The position numbers and the translations under genes are program-made. A stretch of DNA of 64,000 bases from Leptospira biflexa serovar Patoc strain 'Patoc 1 (Paris)' (GTDB lineage Bacteria > Spirochaetota > Leptospiria > Leptospirales > Leptospiraceae): NCBI RefSeq assembly GCF_000017685.1, contig NC_010602.1, positions 1,187,001 through 1,251,000 on the forward strand, in the 5' to 3' direction. This document shows, piece by piece, positions 18,294 to 27,248 of the stretch. A model generated the notes under the pieces. That model was given only the letters and a program-made list of their open reading frames with translations. It made no database searches and was not told the origin of the DNA. How positions within the stretch are numbered: position 1 is the first letter of the stretch; each line of letters starts with the position of its first letter.

Positions 18294-18806
18294 ATGATGA
18301 AAATTTGGAAGCAGTTACCTTATGGCTGGAAGGTGTTTTTTGCGTTTGTTTTCTTTTTTTCGGCAACATTAGGATTTGCTTATTTTAAAGCCAGAGACAC
18401 AAATCCCTCTGTTCCGATCGAAGCACTCGCCACGACACCTACAGAAGCAAATTCCTGGAAAGGACACCCAAAGGTTGTGTATTTTTGGGCTACTTGGTGT
18501 ACGGTTTGTAAGGCTTATACTCCCATCCTCGAAGCGAATTTAAAATTTTTACCCAAAGAGACCCTGTTTTTGTCCGTATTGGAATCCGAAGATTCGGAAG
18601 AAACCAAGGAAATTCTCTCACAATTATCCACTGATTCTCCTTATCCCATTTACACCGCCGATTATCGGATGTTAAAAGAGTGGAGGATCTCAGCCTATCC
18701 TACGACTTTATTTCTAAACCGAGAGGGAAAGGTGATCTTTGCCGATTCTGGAATTTTGAGTCCCTTAGGATTTTGGCTCCGTTCTTTTCTGTTGCGCTTT
18801 TTTTAG
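18294..18806 (+). CDS. membrane-anchored thioredoxin-like protein (TlpA/ResA type)
   Basis: 170 residues: one N-terminal transmembrane helix (about residues 12-32) and a thioredoxin fold with WATWCTVCK as active site (Cys69, Cys72) and cis-Pro in SAYPTTLF. The orientation suggests a periplasmic reductase or oxidase of the TlpA/ResA kind. The ATG two bases after the UbiA stop is used. A longer reading frame from 18225 overlaps UbiA and is not needed. The C-terminal GFWLRSFLLRFF is unusually hydrophobic for a thioredoxin and could be a second membrane contact. Confidence 0.85.
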   Translation: MMKIWKQLPYGWKVFFAFVFFFSATLGFAYFKARDTNPSVPIEALATTPTEANSWKGHPKVVYFWATWCTVCKAYTPILEANLKFLPKETLFLSVLESEDSEETKEILSQLSTDSPYPIYTADYRMLKEWRISAYPTTLFLNREGKVIFADSGILSPLGFWLRSFLLRFF

Positions 18807-18824
18807 AATGTCGATGATTACAAC

Positions 18825-19598
18825 ATGGACTCGAGTTTCAAACCCAAACCTCTTCTGAATAAGTCGGAACTCCGACAAATCAAACGAAGTAAAACTAGGG
18901 TAGAAGGGAAAAAGGTCATCACTGATGACGTCAAAAAACTAAAATCCCTAAAAGTCACCCCCGAACTCAGTTTCCAAGAATCCATTGATTATTACAAAGA
19001 ACCAATTTGGATCGAATATTACATTCCCAAAGAATCTAGATTTGCGTTTGAAACCAAGTATCTTTTCATCTTACTTGTAGATCCCAAAATCACAGACGAA
19101 GAATGTGATTTGGCCAGAAAACAAGCAGCGGAAAAAGGAGAGATTGTTGATATATTTGCTTATATGGAATCTCATCCAGAATCGATTAGACTCATTGAAG
19201 ATTCTTATCATTCTACAATCTCAATGCACGAATCCATCCATCATATTTATCGAAGTTACAAAGAGACGGGTGCAACCGAAGATTTAAAAACTGCCTGTTA
19301 CCTTACAGAAGCATTACTCAAATATGAACCAACCATCGCAGGATTGACATACTTTCGCGACTATAGTATTTATAATTTGAATTATTGGATTCGCACTTTG
19401 AATCGATTGAAAATTGATTTTGCTTTAGAAGATGCAACCGTATCCTTACTCATCAAAAGAAGGAATGAAATTTGGGAATTGGAGAATCGAGTCGAAGATG
19501 AAGACTTCGACTTATTAGCAGCTTTATTTTTTGAACAAGCTTTCCCAAACCGAGGTGCTGGTGAACTTTCCAGTGATGATATGTTGTTGTTCGAATGA
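18825..19598 (+). CDS. unrecognised cytoplasmic protein
   Basis: A 257-residue, charged, mostly helical protein without signal peptide or membrane segment. The N-terminal 40 residues are very basic. The rest contains acidic helices, with HESIHHIYRSYKE in the middle. I do not recognise a domain. It follows the thioredoxin gene by 18 bases and is the last gene of a four-gene rightward run, closed by a palindromic hairpin that contains its stop codon. Confidence 0.7.
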   Translation: MDSSFKPKPLLNKSELRQIKRSKTRVEGKKVITDDVKKLKSLKVTPELSFQESIDYYKEPIWIEYYIPKESRFAFETKYLFILLVDPKITDEECDLARKQAAEKGEIVDIFAYMESHPESIRLIEDSYHSTISMHESIHHIYRSYKETGATEDLKTACYLTEALLKYEPTIAGLTYFRDYSIYNLNYWIRTLNRLKIDFALEDATVSLLIKRRNEIWELENRVEDEDFDLLAALFFEQAFPNRGAGELSSDDMLLFE

Positions 19599-19618
19599 AT
19601 GGGGTCATTCCATTCATT
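19594..19618. terminator. palindromic hairpin between convergent genes
   Basis: AATGAATGG and CCATTCATT are perfect nine-base arms around a seven-base loop, and the left arm includes the TGA of the upstream gene. It lies between two convergent genes but has no T-run directly after it on either strand, so terminator function is likely only by position. Confidence 0.45.
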
Positions 19619-19626
19619 ACGTTCGT

Positions 19627-20502
19627 TTAAAATAACTCCAACCAACGAAATAAATCAATCCGATCCATGGTTTCCAAATAAAGTGAATGTGGACTCGCAG
19701 AAACAATATTTGTTTCCATTTGTTTCATAGAGACAGGAATTAATTTTTCTTGGAAGGAAAAACTTAGTTTTGAGACGGATCGAGAAGTTTCTTTCCAGGA
19801 TTTGATCTCTTCTGAGTCTTCAGAGAGTGGAAAACTTTCCAAAAATACTTTCCAAAAATCTTTTTTGTCAACGAGGACTTCAGAAATTCCACTGATACCC
19901 ATTTTTAAATCACGATACAAATGTTCTTTAAAAAAATCTTTGATCCCGATGGACAAAAAGGCTCTTTCTCCTTTGATTTTTTGTAACTGAGGGACTAAGT
20001 TTTTTGCATCTAATTGATCCCAATCCAAAATCAAAAAATGGCATGGACCAACTAACAATCTTTTCATTAAAAATTCAGAATTTCCTTCTGTATAAACTTT
20101 GTAACCCATCGATTTTAATAAAAGGGAAATGTTTTGATCAAGAATTTGATTTTTGGTAAAAACCACCCATGTTAATTTTTTTTCTACCAATGTTTGGGTA
20201 GGGAAAGTATAAATTTTTTGAAACGGTTTGTCCCATAACATAGAGACTCCAGCAAACTGGTAAGTTTGTTTTTCCTCAGAAGAAAATTTCCCACATAATA
20301 TTGGTTCTATGCTCCAATCTAAAAGTTCTTTTGCTAATTCTGGGGAGGGTTTCGAAAACATTCGGACTGAGTTTGGGAAATCCTTCCAATTTTTACTTGT
20401 ACATTCTTTCACTACGAGTCCATTCACTTGTAACCATGAAAGAAGGAGATCTTTTTCTGGTTCAGGAAGTTGTGTCAAAACGGCACCGAATAGTGAGTCC
20501 AT
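19627..20502 (-). CDS. protein with a degenerate response-regulator receiver domain
   Basis: 291 residues. Residues about 109-222 follow the beta-alpha order of a CheY-like receiver: TWVVFTKNQ (strand 1), HFLILDWDQLD (strand 3 with a candidate phospho-Asp160) and ISEVLVDKKDF (strand 5 and Lys). The acidic pair that normally follows strand 1 is missing (Thr-Lys-Asn instead), so phosphorylation is doubtful. Flanking regions are unrecognised. It may bind a partner in a phosphorylation-independent way. It is convergent with the preceding run and divergent from the PhaR-type gene, with 57 bases between the starts. Confidence 0.7.
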   Translation of the reverse strand: MDSLFGAVLTQLPEPEKDLLLSWLQVNGLVVKECTSKNWKDFPNSVRMFSKPSPELAKELLDWSIEPILCGKFSSEEKQTYQFAGVSMLWDKPFQKIYTFPTQTLVEKKLTWVVFTKNQILDQNISLLLKSMGYKVYTEGNSEFLMKRLLVGPCHFLILDWDQLDAKNLVPQLQKIKGERAFLSIGIKDFFKEHLYRDLKMGISGISEVLVDKKDFWKVFLESFPLSEDSEEIKSWKETSRSVSKLSFSFQEKLIPVSMKQMETNIVSASPHSLYLETMDRIDLFRWLELF

Positions 20503-20559
20503 ACGATTGTATTTTAGTTGACCCCCTAGGCTTGAAAGTCATTTTAAAAAGCATCTCCA

Positions 20560-21108
20560 ATGAAGCTACTCAAGCGATACGCAAACCGCAGGCTCTATGA
20601 TCCAGAAACAAGTTCCACGATCACCTTAGAAGATGTGGCAAAGATGATCATCGGCGGAGAAGAGATCAAAGTCCAAGACAATCTTTCGGGAGAAGACATC
20701 ACTCCTAAAATCCTCGGCCAAACATTTTTGAAAGTAAGCCTTGGCCAAAGGAACGAAGATTTTTCGAATTTTATGTTAACCTCACTGATTCGGGAAACAG
20801 GCCGAGATGTTTCGGGGCTTTTTGAACGGCTGGTTCTCGGAGGGATTGGTGCCAATTACCTGACCCGGGAACGACTGGAAAAAATTGTGAATTCAATGGT
20901 AGAATTGGGTGAATTAAAGGAAGTTGATTTTAGCCTCTACCGAGAAGATTTGCTCCGCAAAATGGCGTCTCGTGCGAGCGAAAAAAAGGAACAAATCCAA
21001 AAGGATTTGGAAAAATTCAGCCAATCGATTTTGGAAGAAGACAAAGCCACACTCGGTGACCTTTCTGAAAAATTAAAAGAAGTCGCAGAAAAATTAAAAG
21101 AAAATTAA
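20560..21108 (+). CDS. PhaR-type polyhydroxyalkanoate synthesis regulator
   Basis: 182 residues. The N-terminal 60 match the PHB/PHA accumulation regulator DNA-binding domain: [20 protein letters not shown], then TLEDVAKMI and [12 protein letters not shown]. The C-terminal third is a charged coiled coil (about residues 140-182). In PHA-producing bacteria PhaR binds both DNA and polymer granules. No PHA synthase or phasin gene is next to it, so here it may control another storage or lipid process. The start places the [10 protein letters not shown] motif at the very N terminus, as in homologues. Confidence 0.85.
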   Translation: MKLLKRYANRRLYDPETSSTITLEDVAKMIIGGEEIKVQDNLSGEDITPKILGQTFLKVSLGQRNEDFSNFMLTSLIRETGRDVSGLFERLVLGGIGANYLTRERLEKIVNSMVELGELKEVDFSLYREDLLRKMASRASEKKEQIQKDLEKFSQSILEEDKATLGDLSEKLKEVAEKLKEN

Positions 21109-21149
21109 CCAAAATCGGTTACAATGTCCTCCGATTTCGGGGGAAATGA

Positions 21150-22034
21150 ATGAAATTCCAATATGTTCTTTTGTTACTTGTACTTACCAGTGGGAGCGTT
21201 TTCTCAGAACAAGACGAAGTATTTTTTGAAACCCAGAGGAAACGTTTATCTTCTTCTGATATTTTTGAAATTCGAGATGCGATCGATCGTCTAACCTTTA
21301 TTAAATCCAATCGAGGGATGAGGGATATCCTTTCTGCCTTGGAAGGTACACCTAATTTCCCTACGAGTGAGAACAATGCTCCCGCTGTTAAGTTTTATGC
21401 AGCAAGAGCTCTTGCCAAAAAAGGTGACAGAATTGCCATACCTGTCCTAATCAAAACGTTTCAAAACGAGTCATCCTCTCTTGTCGAATACAATCGCCCA
21501 AAAACACGAAAGATCAGTGATGGAGTCGGCAATCGGTTTTCCAATGCGAGCCCCTACTTTTATGAAGACGGTGAAATTTCAATGGTTTTGGCATGCGGAG
21601 AAATCTTACGCACATTAGGTTCTTTACCTCATACGGAAGCTTCGGAAACAACGATTAAACAGGCTTTGTCCCACCCGAATTTTTATATCAGAAGTTCGGC
21701 TGCTGATGCCATGTATGAATCCAATCGAAAAGAATATCTTGCCACACTTACCGAAGCACTCGGTAAAGAACAAGTTCCTTATGCGAAAATTTCGATTTTG
21801 GCAGGCATTGTTGGGATTGAACGATTGCCAAACCAGAATTTCAAAGTGGTGACGGAAATGTTATCGGACTTGGACCCTGAGGTGAGAAAAAAAGCTTCTT
21901 TAGGTTTACGACGATTGGATCTCCGCATTGCCGCACCTTACTTAGAAAAGGCGATCGAAGTGGAAAATCATCCATCTGTGTTTGCACAGATGAAGGAAGA
22001 CCTTTCCTTTTTGATTTCGTTTCGTAACCCCTGA
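21150..22034 (+). CDS. exported HEAT-repeat protein
   Basis: 294 residues with a signal peptide (MKFQYVLLLLVLTSGSVFS, cleavage likely before EQDE). The mature part is a series of helical HEAT/PBS-lyase-like repeats: KFYAARALAKKGDRIAIPVL, YIRSSAADAMY and EVRKKASLGLRRLD. Such repeats are scaffolds for protein contacts, and a periplasmic location is inferred. No catalytic motif is seen. It lies between the PhaR-type gene and cysK on the same strand, 41 bases after the former. Confidence 0.8.
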   Translation: MKFQYVLLLLVLTSGSVFSEQDEVFFETQRKRLSSSDIFEIRDAIDRLTFIKSNRGMRDILSALEGTPNFPTSENNAPAVKFYAARALAKKGDRIAIPVLIKTFQNESSSLVEYNRPKTRKISDGVGNRFSNASPYFYEDGEISMVLACGEILRTLGSLPHTEASETTIKQALSHPNFYIRSSAADAMYESNRKEYLATLTEALGKEQVPYAKISILAGIVGIERLPNQNFKVVTEMLSDLDPEVRKKASLGLRRLDLRIAAPYLEKAIEVENHPSVFAQMKEDLSFLISFRNP

Positions 22035-22100
22035 TTCCCAATGATTTCATTGTGGACAAATCTAGATTTTCTTTCAAAATGTGACTGAAACGGAGAAATT

Positions 22101-23015
22101 ATGAAATTTAATAGTATTTTAGATGCCATAGGCAATACACCACATATTCGATTGTCTCGTTTATTTGGAACCGATCACGAAGTATATATGAAGTTAGAGA
22201 GACAAAATCCAGGTGGATCCATCAAGGATCGGATTGCTCTTGCGATGATCGAAGACGCAGAAAAATCTGGAAAATTAAAAAAAGATTCAATCATCGTGGA
22301 GCCAACTTCTGGAAATACAGGAATTGGCCTTGCGATGGTTGCAGCTGTCAAAGGTTATGCGATCACACTTGTGATGCCAGAACATATGTCCGTGGAAAGA
22401 AGACGAATCATGGCGGCATACGGTGCAAAATTTGAGCTCACTCCAAGAGAGAAAGGTATGCCTGGCGCGATTGCCAAAGCACAAGAAATGGTAGCGGCAA
22501 ATCCAAATGCTTGGATGCCACAACAGTTTGAAAACGAGGCGAATATCCAAGTACACAGAGAAAAAACCGCAGAAGAAATCGCTAAAGATTTTCCAGATGG
22601 TTTGGACTATATCATTACAGGAGTTGGAACTGGTGGGCATATTACTGGTTGTGCAGAAAATTTGAAAAAACGTTTTCCAAAACTCAAAGTTTTTGCTGTG
22701 GAACCAGAAGGTTCTCCTGTTCTCAGCGGTGGTAAACCCGGCCCACATCCACTCCAAGGGATTGGTGCTGGTTTCATTCCTAAAAACTGTAAAACTGAAT
22801 TATTAGATGGAATCATCACTGTCGGTAAAGAAGAGTCATTTACCATGGCTGTCCTTGCTGCCAAAAAAGAAGGGATCTTCATCGGAACATCGTCCGGCGC
22901 AAGTCTTGCTGCCGTTTCTAAAAAATTAAAAGAAATCCCAGCAGGATCCAAAGTTCTCACTTTCTGTTACGATACAGGAGAAAGATACTTATCTGTTGAA
23001 GGACTTTTCGTTTAA
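22101..23015 (+). CDS. cysK: cysteine synthase A (O-acetylserine sulfhydrylase)
   Basis: A 304-residue PLP enzyme that makes cysteine from O-acetylserine and sulfide. The PLP lysine is Lys42 in [20 protein letters not shown] is the substrate-binding loop, [10 protein letters not shown] binds the PLP phosphate, and GTSSGA near the C terminus is conserved. Length is normal. CGGAGAAATT precedes the ATG. It uses the sulfide that the cysH/cysJI genes of this window would produce, though it lies about 17 kb away from them. Confidence 0.95.
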   Translation: MKFNSILDAIGNTPHIRLSRLFGTDHEVYMKLERQNPGGSIKDRIALAMIEDAEKSGKLKKDSIIVEPTSGNTGIGLAMVAAVKGYAITLVMPEHMSVERRRIMAAYGAKFELTPREKGMPGAIAKAQEMVAANPNAWMPQQFENEANIQVHREKTAEEIAKDFPDGLDYIITGVGTGGHITGCAENLKKRFPKLKVFAVEPEGSPVLSGGKPGPHPLQGIGAGFIPKNCKTELLDGIITVGKEESFTMAVLAAKKEGIFIGTSSGASLAAVSKKLKEIPAGSKVLTFCYDTGERYLSVEGLFV

Positions 23016-23038
23016 TTTTCGTTTGATGGGATTTTAAA

Positions 23039-24988
23039 ATCACCAATCTATTAATTGTCGAATCACCTACAAAAGCGGCAACCATCACTTCTTATCTCGG
23101 TAAGGATTGGTTGGTTGTTGCAACAAAAGGTCATATCAAAGACCTACCACCCAAATCTTACGGTGTGGATCTTTCTAATCAATTTGAACCTGAATACGAG
23201 TGGTTAAAAGGCAAAAAAAGTCTTTTTACAACCATAACCACCAAAGCCAAAAAATGTTCCCTTATTTACATAGCAAGTGACCCTGACAGAGAAGGGGAAA
23301 TTATCGCCAAACATTGTTTCGATGAACTTTCCAAGTTAAAAAAACCTATTTATCGTTTGCGATTGAAAGAAATCACAAAAGAGGAATTACAGTCGCAAAT
23401 TCAAAAAAAAATTGGTCTTGATCAACAAGAAATTGAATCACAAATTGCAAGGCGAGTGATAGACCGAATCTTTGGATTTGAAGTATCTCCCGATTTATGG
23501 AAACATTTAAAAATTCCATCACTTTCCGCAGGACGGGTCCAATCGACCGTATTACACTGGATTTGTGAAAGGGAAAAAGAAATCCAAAACTTTTCCAAAG
23601 AGAATTATTTCCAACTCAAATTGATTGGTACGCTCAATGAGAATCCAATCGAACTCAAATACCAATCCAAAGAAAAACTAAAACAAGAAGAAATACAAAC
23701 TATCTTAAATGAGATCCAAATATTACCGGATCCGTCCCGATTGAAAAATATAGTTTTATCCAATCTCAAAATTAAAAAAATCAAACGAAACCCTCCGAAA
23801 GCATTTTCTACTGCAAGTTTACTCGAATCAAGTTTTCGTGCCCTACAATTTGATTCTAAAAAAACAATGCGACTGGCTCAAAGTTTATTCGAAGGTAAAA
23901 AACTTCATGCAGGTGAGACAGTAGGTCTCATCACGTATATGCGTTCGGATAGCACCAGGGTATCGGAATCAAAACAAGACTTAGGTGAGAAGTATCTAAA
24001 AGAACATTATCCAAACCTGTTATGGGAAGGGAGTCGTAACCAGGGAAAACAAAAAAAGTTTTCACAGGATGCTCACGAAGCAATCACTCCAATCAACCCA
24101 AGTCTTTCGCCAGAACAAATCAAATCGTTTTTAACATTGGATGAATGGAAATTGTATCAATTGATTTGGGAAAGGTTTTTAACCTCACTTTTGAAACCAG
24201 AAATTGGAGAAGAGATAGTATATGAATTTCCAATCGGAAAACATATCTTTGAACATTCATTTGAAACGATATCTGATCCCGGATTCAAAAATTTTCCACG
24301 TCCCAAAGAGAAACGTGAAAAAATCTCGTTGAATGCAAAAATAGGAGATCTCTTTTTTTATGAATCATACTCAGTTGAGGAAAAAGAAACAGAACCACCA
24401 CAACGATACACTCAAGGAAAATTGATTCAAAAAATGGAAGACACCGGAGTGGGTCGACCATCGACTTATGCGACTATCCTCGAAACTTTGAAATTGCGAA
24501 AGTACATTGTGGAGTACAAAAAAAACATCGGCCCCTCCCAACTTGGTTTGAAGGTGGATTCTTATTTGTTTTTGAATTTTTTTGACTTAATCGGTGAGTC
24601 ATTTACCAAAGACCTAGAATCAAAATTGGACCAAATCACAGATGAAAAAGCATCACGAGTGAAGCTTGTGGCTAATTTTTATGATCAATTGAAACAAATT
24701 CTAAAGTCTCCACGAAAAAAAATGGTAAGTATAGGCAAAGAAAATCAATCCAAAGTCAAATATGATACGGATGAAAAACAGACACTTTCCGAAAAAGTAA
24801 AAAATGGCAAAGGGAGTGAGAAGAAAGGTAACACTAAAAATCAGAACCAGAGTCTAACTTATATTGAGAATAAAACTTGCCCCAAATGTTTGGATGGATA
24901 TGTGAAAACCAAACTAGGGAAAAATGGAAAAACCATTTATTTTTGTTCCCGTTACCCGCACTGTGACTACATCACCTATGATAACTAA
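23039..24988 (+). CDS. topA: DNA topoisomerase I (type IA), apparent ATC start
   Basis: About 650 residues. The Toprim domain starts with NLLIVESPTKA (catalytic Glu8) and SDPDREGE (residues 81-88). The active-site Tyr300 is in LITYMRSD. A C-terminal zinc finger of four Cys (CPKC...C...C) ends the protein, shorter than the multi-finger tail of E. coli TopA. The enzyme relaxes negative supercoils. Between the in-frame TGA at 23024 and the Toprim motif there is no ATG, GTG or TTG. ATC 23039 gives exactly the family's usual N terminus, with GATGGG eight bases upstream. The first ordinary start, TTG 23111, would remove the catalytic Glu. The 3' end overlaps hemH by 11 bases. Confidence 0.88.
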   Translation: MTNLLIVESPTKAATITSYLGKDWLVVATKGHIKDLPPKSYGVDLSNQFEPEYEWLKGKKSLFTTITTKAKKCSLIYIASDPDREGEIIAKHCFDELSKLKKPIYRLRLKEITKEELQSQIQKKIGLDQQEIESQIARRVIDRIFGFEVSPDLWKHLKIPSLSAGRVQSTVLHWICEREKEIQNFSKENYFQLKLIGTLNENPIELKYQSKEKLKQEEIQTILNEIQILPDPSRLKNIVLSNLKIKKIKRNPPKAFSTASLLESSFRALQFDSKKTMRLAQSLFEGKKLHAGETVGLITYMRSDSTRVSESKQDLGEKYLKEHYPNLLWEGSRNQGKQKKFSQDAHEAITPINPSLSPEQIKSFLTLDEWKLYQLIWERFLTSLLKPEIGEEIVYEFPIGKHIFEHSFETISDPGFKNFPRPKEKREKISLNAKIGDLFFYESYSVEEKETEPPQRYTQGKLIQKMEDTGVGRPSTYATILETLKLRKYIVEYKKNIGPSQLGLKVDSYLFLNFFDLIGESFTKDLESKLDQITDEKASRVKLVANFYDQLKQILKSPRKKMVSIGKENQSKVKYDTDEKQTLSEKVKNGKGSEKKGNTKNQNQSLTYIENKTCPKCLDGYVKTKLGKNGKTIYFCSRYPHCDYITYDN

Positions 24989-26066
24989 CAAAGTAAAAAC
25001 ATTGATCCTTGTGAATTTAGGTGGGCCAAGAACTCCATCTGAGATTGAAGTTTTTTTAAGAGATTTATTTTCTGATCCCTTTGTATTTGATTTACCATTA
25101 CCTGAATTCTTACGCCTTAGACTCGCACGTTTCATTGCCAAAAAAAGAGCTCCCAAAGTGCAAAAATCCTATGAATCAATGGGATTTGGTGGTGGTTCTC
25201 CACTTGTGGAGGAGACAGCAAAACAAGCACATGCGCTCGAGTTGGCACTCAATGAAAGAAGTTCGGAACAATGGAATGTAAAGGTAGCCATGGCATGTGG
25301 TTATCCCAATATGCGAGATATTGAATTTGGGAAACCCAATCAAGATACCGTCTATCTTCCGTTATACCCTCAGTTTTCTCGTTCAACTGTTCTATCTACA
25401 CTAGCCATATTGGAAACAAAGTTTGGTGAGTGTCCCGTTGGAAGCGGTGGTTATGTTCCCCATTTTGGATTAGATCCAAACTTCCATTCAATCTCTGCGA
25501 AGTTCATTTATGAGTTTTTTACAAACCAACTTCCAAAAGACCAATACTTACATTATCCAGAAGAAAAACCCAATTGTGATTGGAGAAATTTGGATTTAGT
25601 ATTTTCTGCACACGGAGTTCCCATGCGACTCATCCATAAAGGCGATCGATATATGGAAGAAGTGGAGTTGTCGGTAAAAGGTATCGCAGACGAACTTTCA
25701 AAATTTGGGTTCAATGGAGGTGTGCACATATCTTACCAGAGTAAGGTGGGACCAGCTAAATGGACAGAACCAAGCACGATCCAAATGATTTCTTCCTTAG
25801 CGAAACAAGGAAAACATATTGCCGTTTATCCCATTAGTTTTGTCAGTGATCATTTAGAAACGTTGGAAGAAATAGGGGAACAATTTAAGGATTTAACTTG
25901 GGAAATGGGAGGGAAATCGTTTGTCCGAATTCCAGCCTTAGGAATCTATCCAAGTTTCATTCAATTCCTTGCAGAGAAAGTGATGCATTCTGATCGGAAG
26001 ATCCAACATTGTATTTGTAGAGAAAAAGGTGGTGAATCACTCCAACATTGTCGATTCAAAGATTGA
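24978..26066 (+). CDS. hemH: ferrochelatase
   Basis: A 362-residue enzyme that inserts Fe2+ into protoporphyrin IX, the last step of heme synthesis. The N-terminal ILVNLGGPRTPSEIEVFLRDLFSD and PLYPQFSRST are family motifs, and the catalytic His is in FSAHGVPMR. A Cys-rich tail (CICREKGG...CRFKD) follows, with cysteines spaced as in some [2Fe-2S] ferrochelatases, but only three are clear. The ATG overlaps the end of topA. The 3' end overlaps hemG by 30 bases on the opposite strand, so hemH is transcribed apart from the rest of the heme genes. Confidence 0.95.
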   Translation: MITNKVKTLILVNLGGPRTPSEIEVFLRDLFSDPFVFDLPLPEFLRLRLARFIAKKRAPKVQKSYESMGFGGGSPLVEETAKQAHALELALNERSSEQWNVKVAMACGYPNMRDIEFGKPNQDTVYLPLYPQFSRSTVLSTLAILETKFGECPVGSGGYVPHFGLDPNFHSISAKFIYEFFTNQLPKDQYLHYPEEKPNCDWRNLDLVFSAHGVPMRLIHKGDRYMEEVELSVKGIADELSKFGFNGGVHISYQSKVGPAKWTEPSTIQMISSLAKQGKHIAVYPISFVSDHLETLEEIGEQFKDLTWEMGGKSFVRIPALGIYPSFIQFLAEKVMHSDRKIQHCICREKGGESLQHCRFKD

Positions 26067-27248
26067 GCGAAGGCCAATGCCTTTGCGATAGTTCCCGTAA
26101 AATTGTATGTCCAATCCTTTTGATTTCCACTCGGTTTCTAATTGATCCAGTGTTTGATTAAAGTCATATAAATTTTTATCATAAGCGGGAAAAACCCCTT
26201 CCCAGGTAGTTTTGTAAACAGCCTTCGGTTCTTCGACTTTTCCAGTGATAAGAGCTCTATCTTTTTCTAAGATGGAATACATTTGAAAATCGTTTTCCAT
26301 ACCAGCTAACTTTGGATAAATCCAAGTTTCAGAATTGTCAGAATTCGTGACTCGGCCATCGAAAATATCGGAGTTACACAAAACTCCCAACGCATGAATG
26401 CCTTCGTTTTTACCAAACAAAACTCCAAAACATGGTTTTTTGGTAAGTTTCGTTTCACCAAATCGAGTGATAGTGGATATCGTTAGTAAATTTGGTGAAG
26501 TGTCTTGTTTTAGTATGGGTTCTAAAATGGGTAATAAATTCTTTAAGGATGTACAAATGCGAACGGCCCCAGTTAAATTTTGTAACTCCTCGACATTTGA
26601 AAGCGAGACACCTGTTTTGATATTCATTTTTGGAGAAAGATAATTTACCAAATGGGTGACCAAATCTCCCATTCCATTTGGGAAAGATACTGTGCCGTAA
26701 GTTCTTTTTTTGTGTTTTTTAATTTCTTTGAAAATTGTGCTCTGTCCTCTTCCATCCCATTTAGAAAATATGGACTCAGGTTGCAGCTCGGTTAATCTAG
26801 TTCCGTAAATTCCACCTAGCGCTGGCTCGATGATATTTTTAGTTACGGAAGAACCAAACATTCGATTTCCCCATTCTTCAAAATTTAAGTTAGGATCAAA
26901 TTTTAGTTTTTTTAGAAAAATAGAATATAAAAGTTTTGTTCCTGATAAAATGGAAATAGGGAATTGAGATAGTTTTTGATTTGTCCAAAAATACCTACGT
27001 TTGGATGCCTTTTTGGGAAAAACAGGACTGAGTCCAATCTCATCTAACATCGATTTGATATCGTCTGTCAAAAGGATTCCGTTGGCCGCAAGTTCTACAA
27101 GTCCTTGTTTTTCTTTTTTAGTTCCGATCACACCGCCGAGTGTGTTTTTTTCTTCATAAAGTGTCACCTGATTTCCTTTTTTGACATGGTGGTAGGCGAG
27201 AAACAAACCTGTGATGCCACCACCGAAGATATGAATGTCTTCTTTCAT
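26037..27248 (-). CDS. hemG: protoporphyrinogen oxidase (HemY-type)
   Basis: A 403-residue FAD enzyme oxidising protoporphyrinogen IX to protoporphyrin IX. IHIFGGGITGLFLAYH is the FAD-binding start, followed by LYEEKNTLGGVIGT; IIEPALGGIYGTRL is the conserved middle motif of oxygen-dependent PPO. In sequence it is the HemY/PPOX type although genes at this locus are usually called hemG. It is somewhat shorter than the 450-480 residues usual for HemY. It is the last gene of the leftward heme operon; its start overlaps the hemN stop by four bases. Confidence 0.9.
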   Translation of the reverse strand: MKEDIHIFGGGITGLFLAYHHVKKGNQVTLYEEKNTLGGVIGTKKEKQGLVELAANGILLTDDIKSMLDEIGLSPVFPKKASKRRYFWTNQKLSQFPISILSGTKLLYSIFLKKLKFDPNLNFEEWGNRMFGSSVTKNIIEPALGGIYGTRLTELQPESIFSKWDGRGQSTIFKEIKKHKKRTYGTVSFPNGMGDLVTHLVNYLSPKMNIKTGVSLSNVEELQNLTGAVRICTSLKNLLPILEPILKQDTSPNLLTISTITRFGETKLTKKPCFGVLFGKNEGIHALGVLCNSDIFDGRVTNSDNSETWIYPKLAGMENDFQMYSILEKDRALITGKVEEPKAVYKTTWEGVFPAYDKNLYDFNQTLDQLETEWKSKGLDIQFYGNYRKGIGLRSIFESTMLE

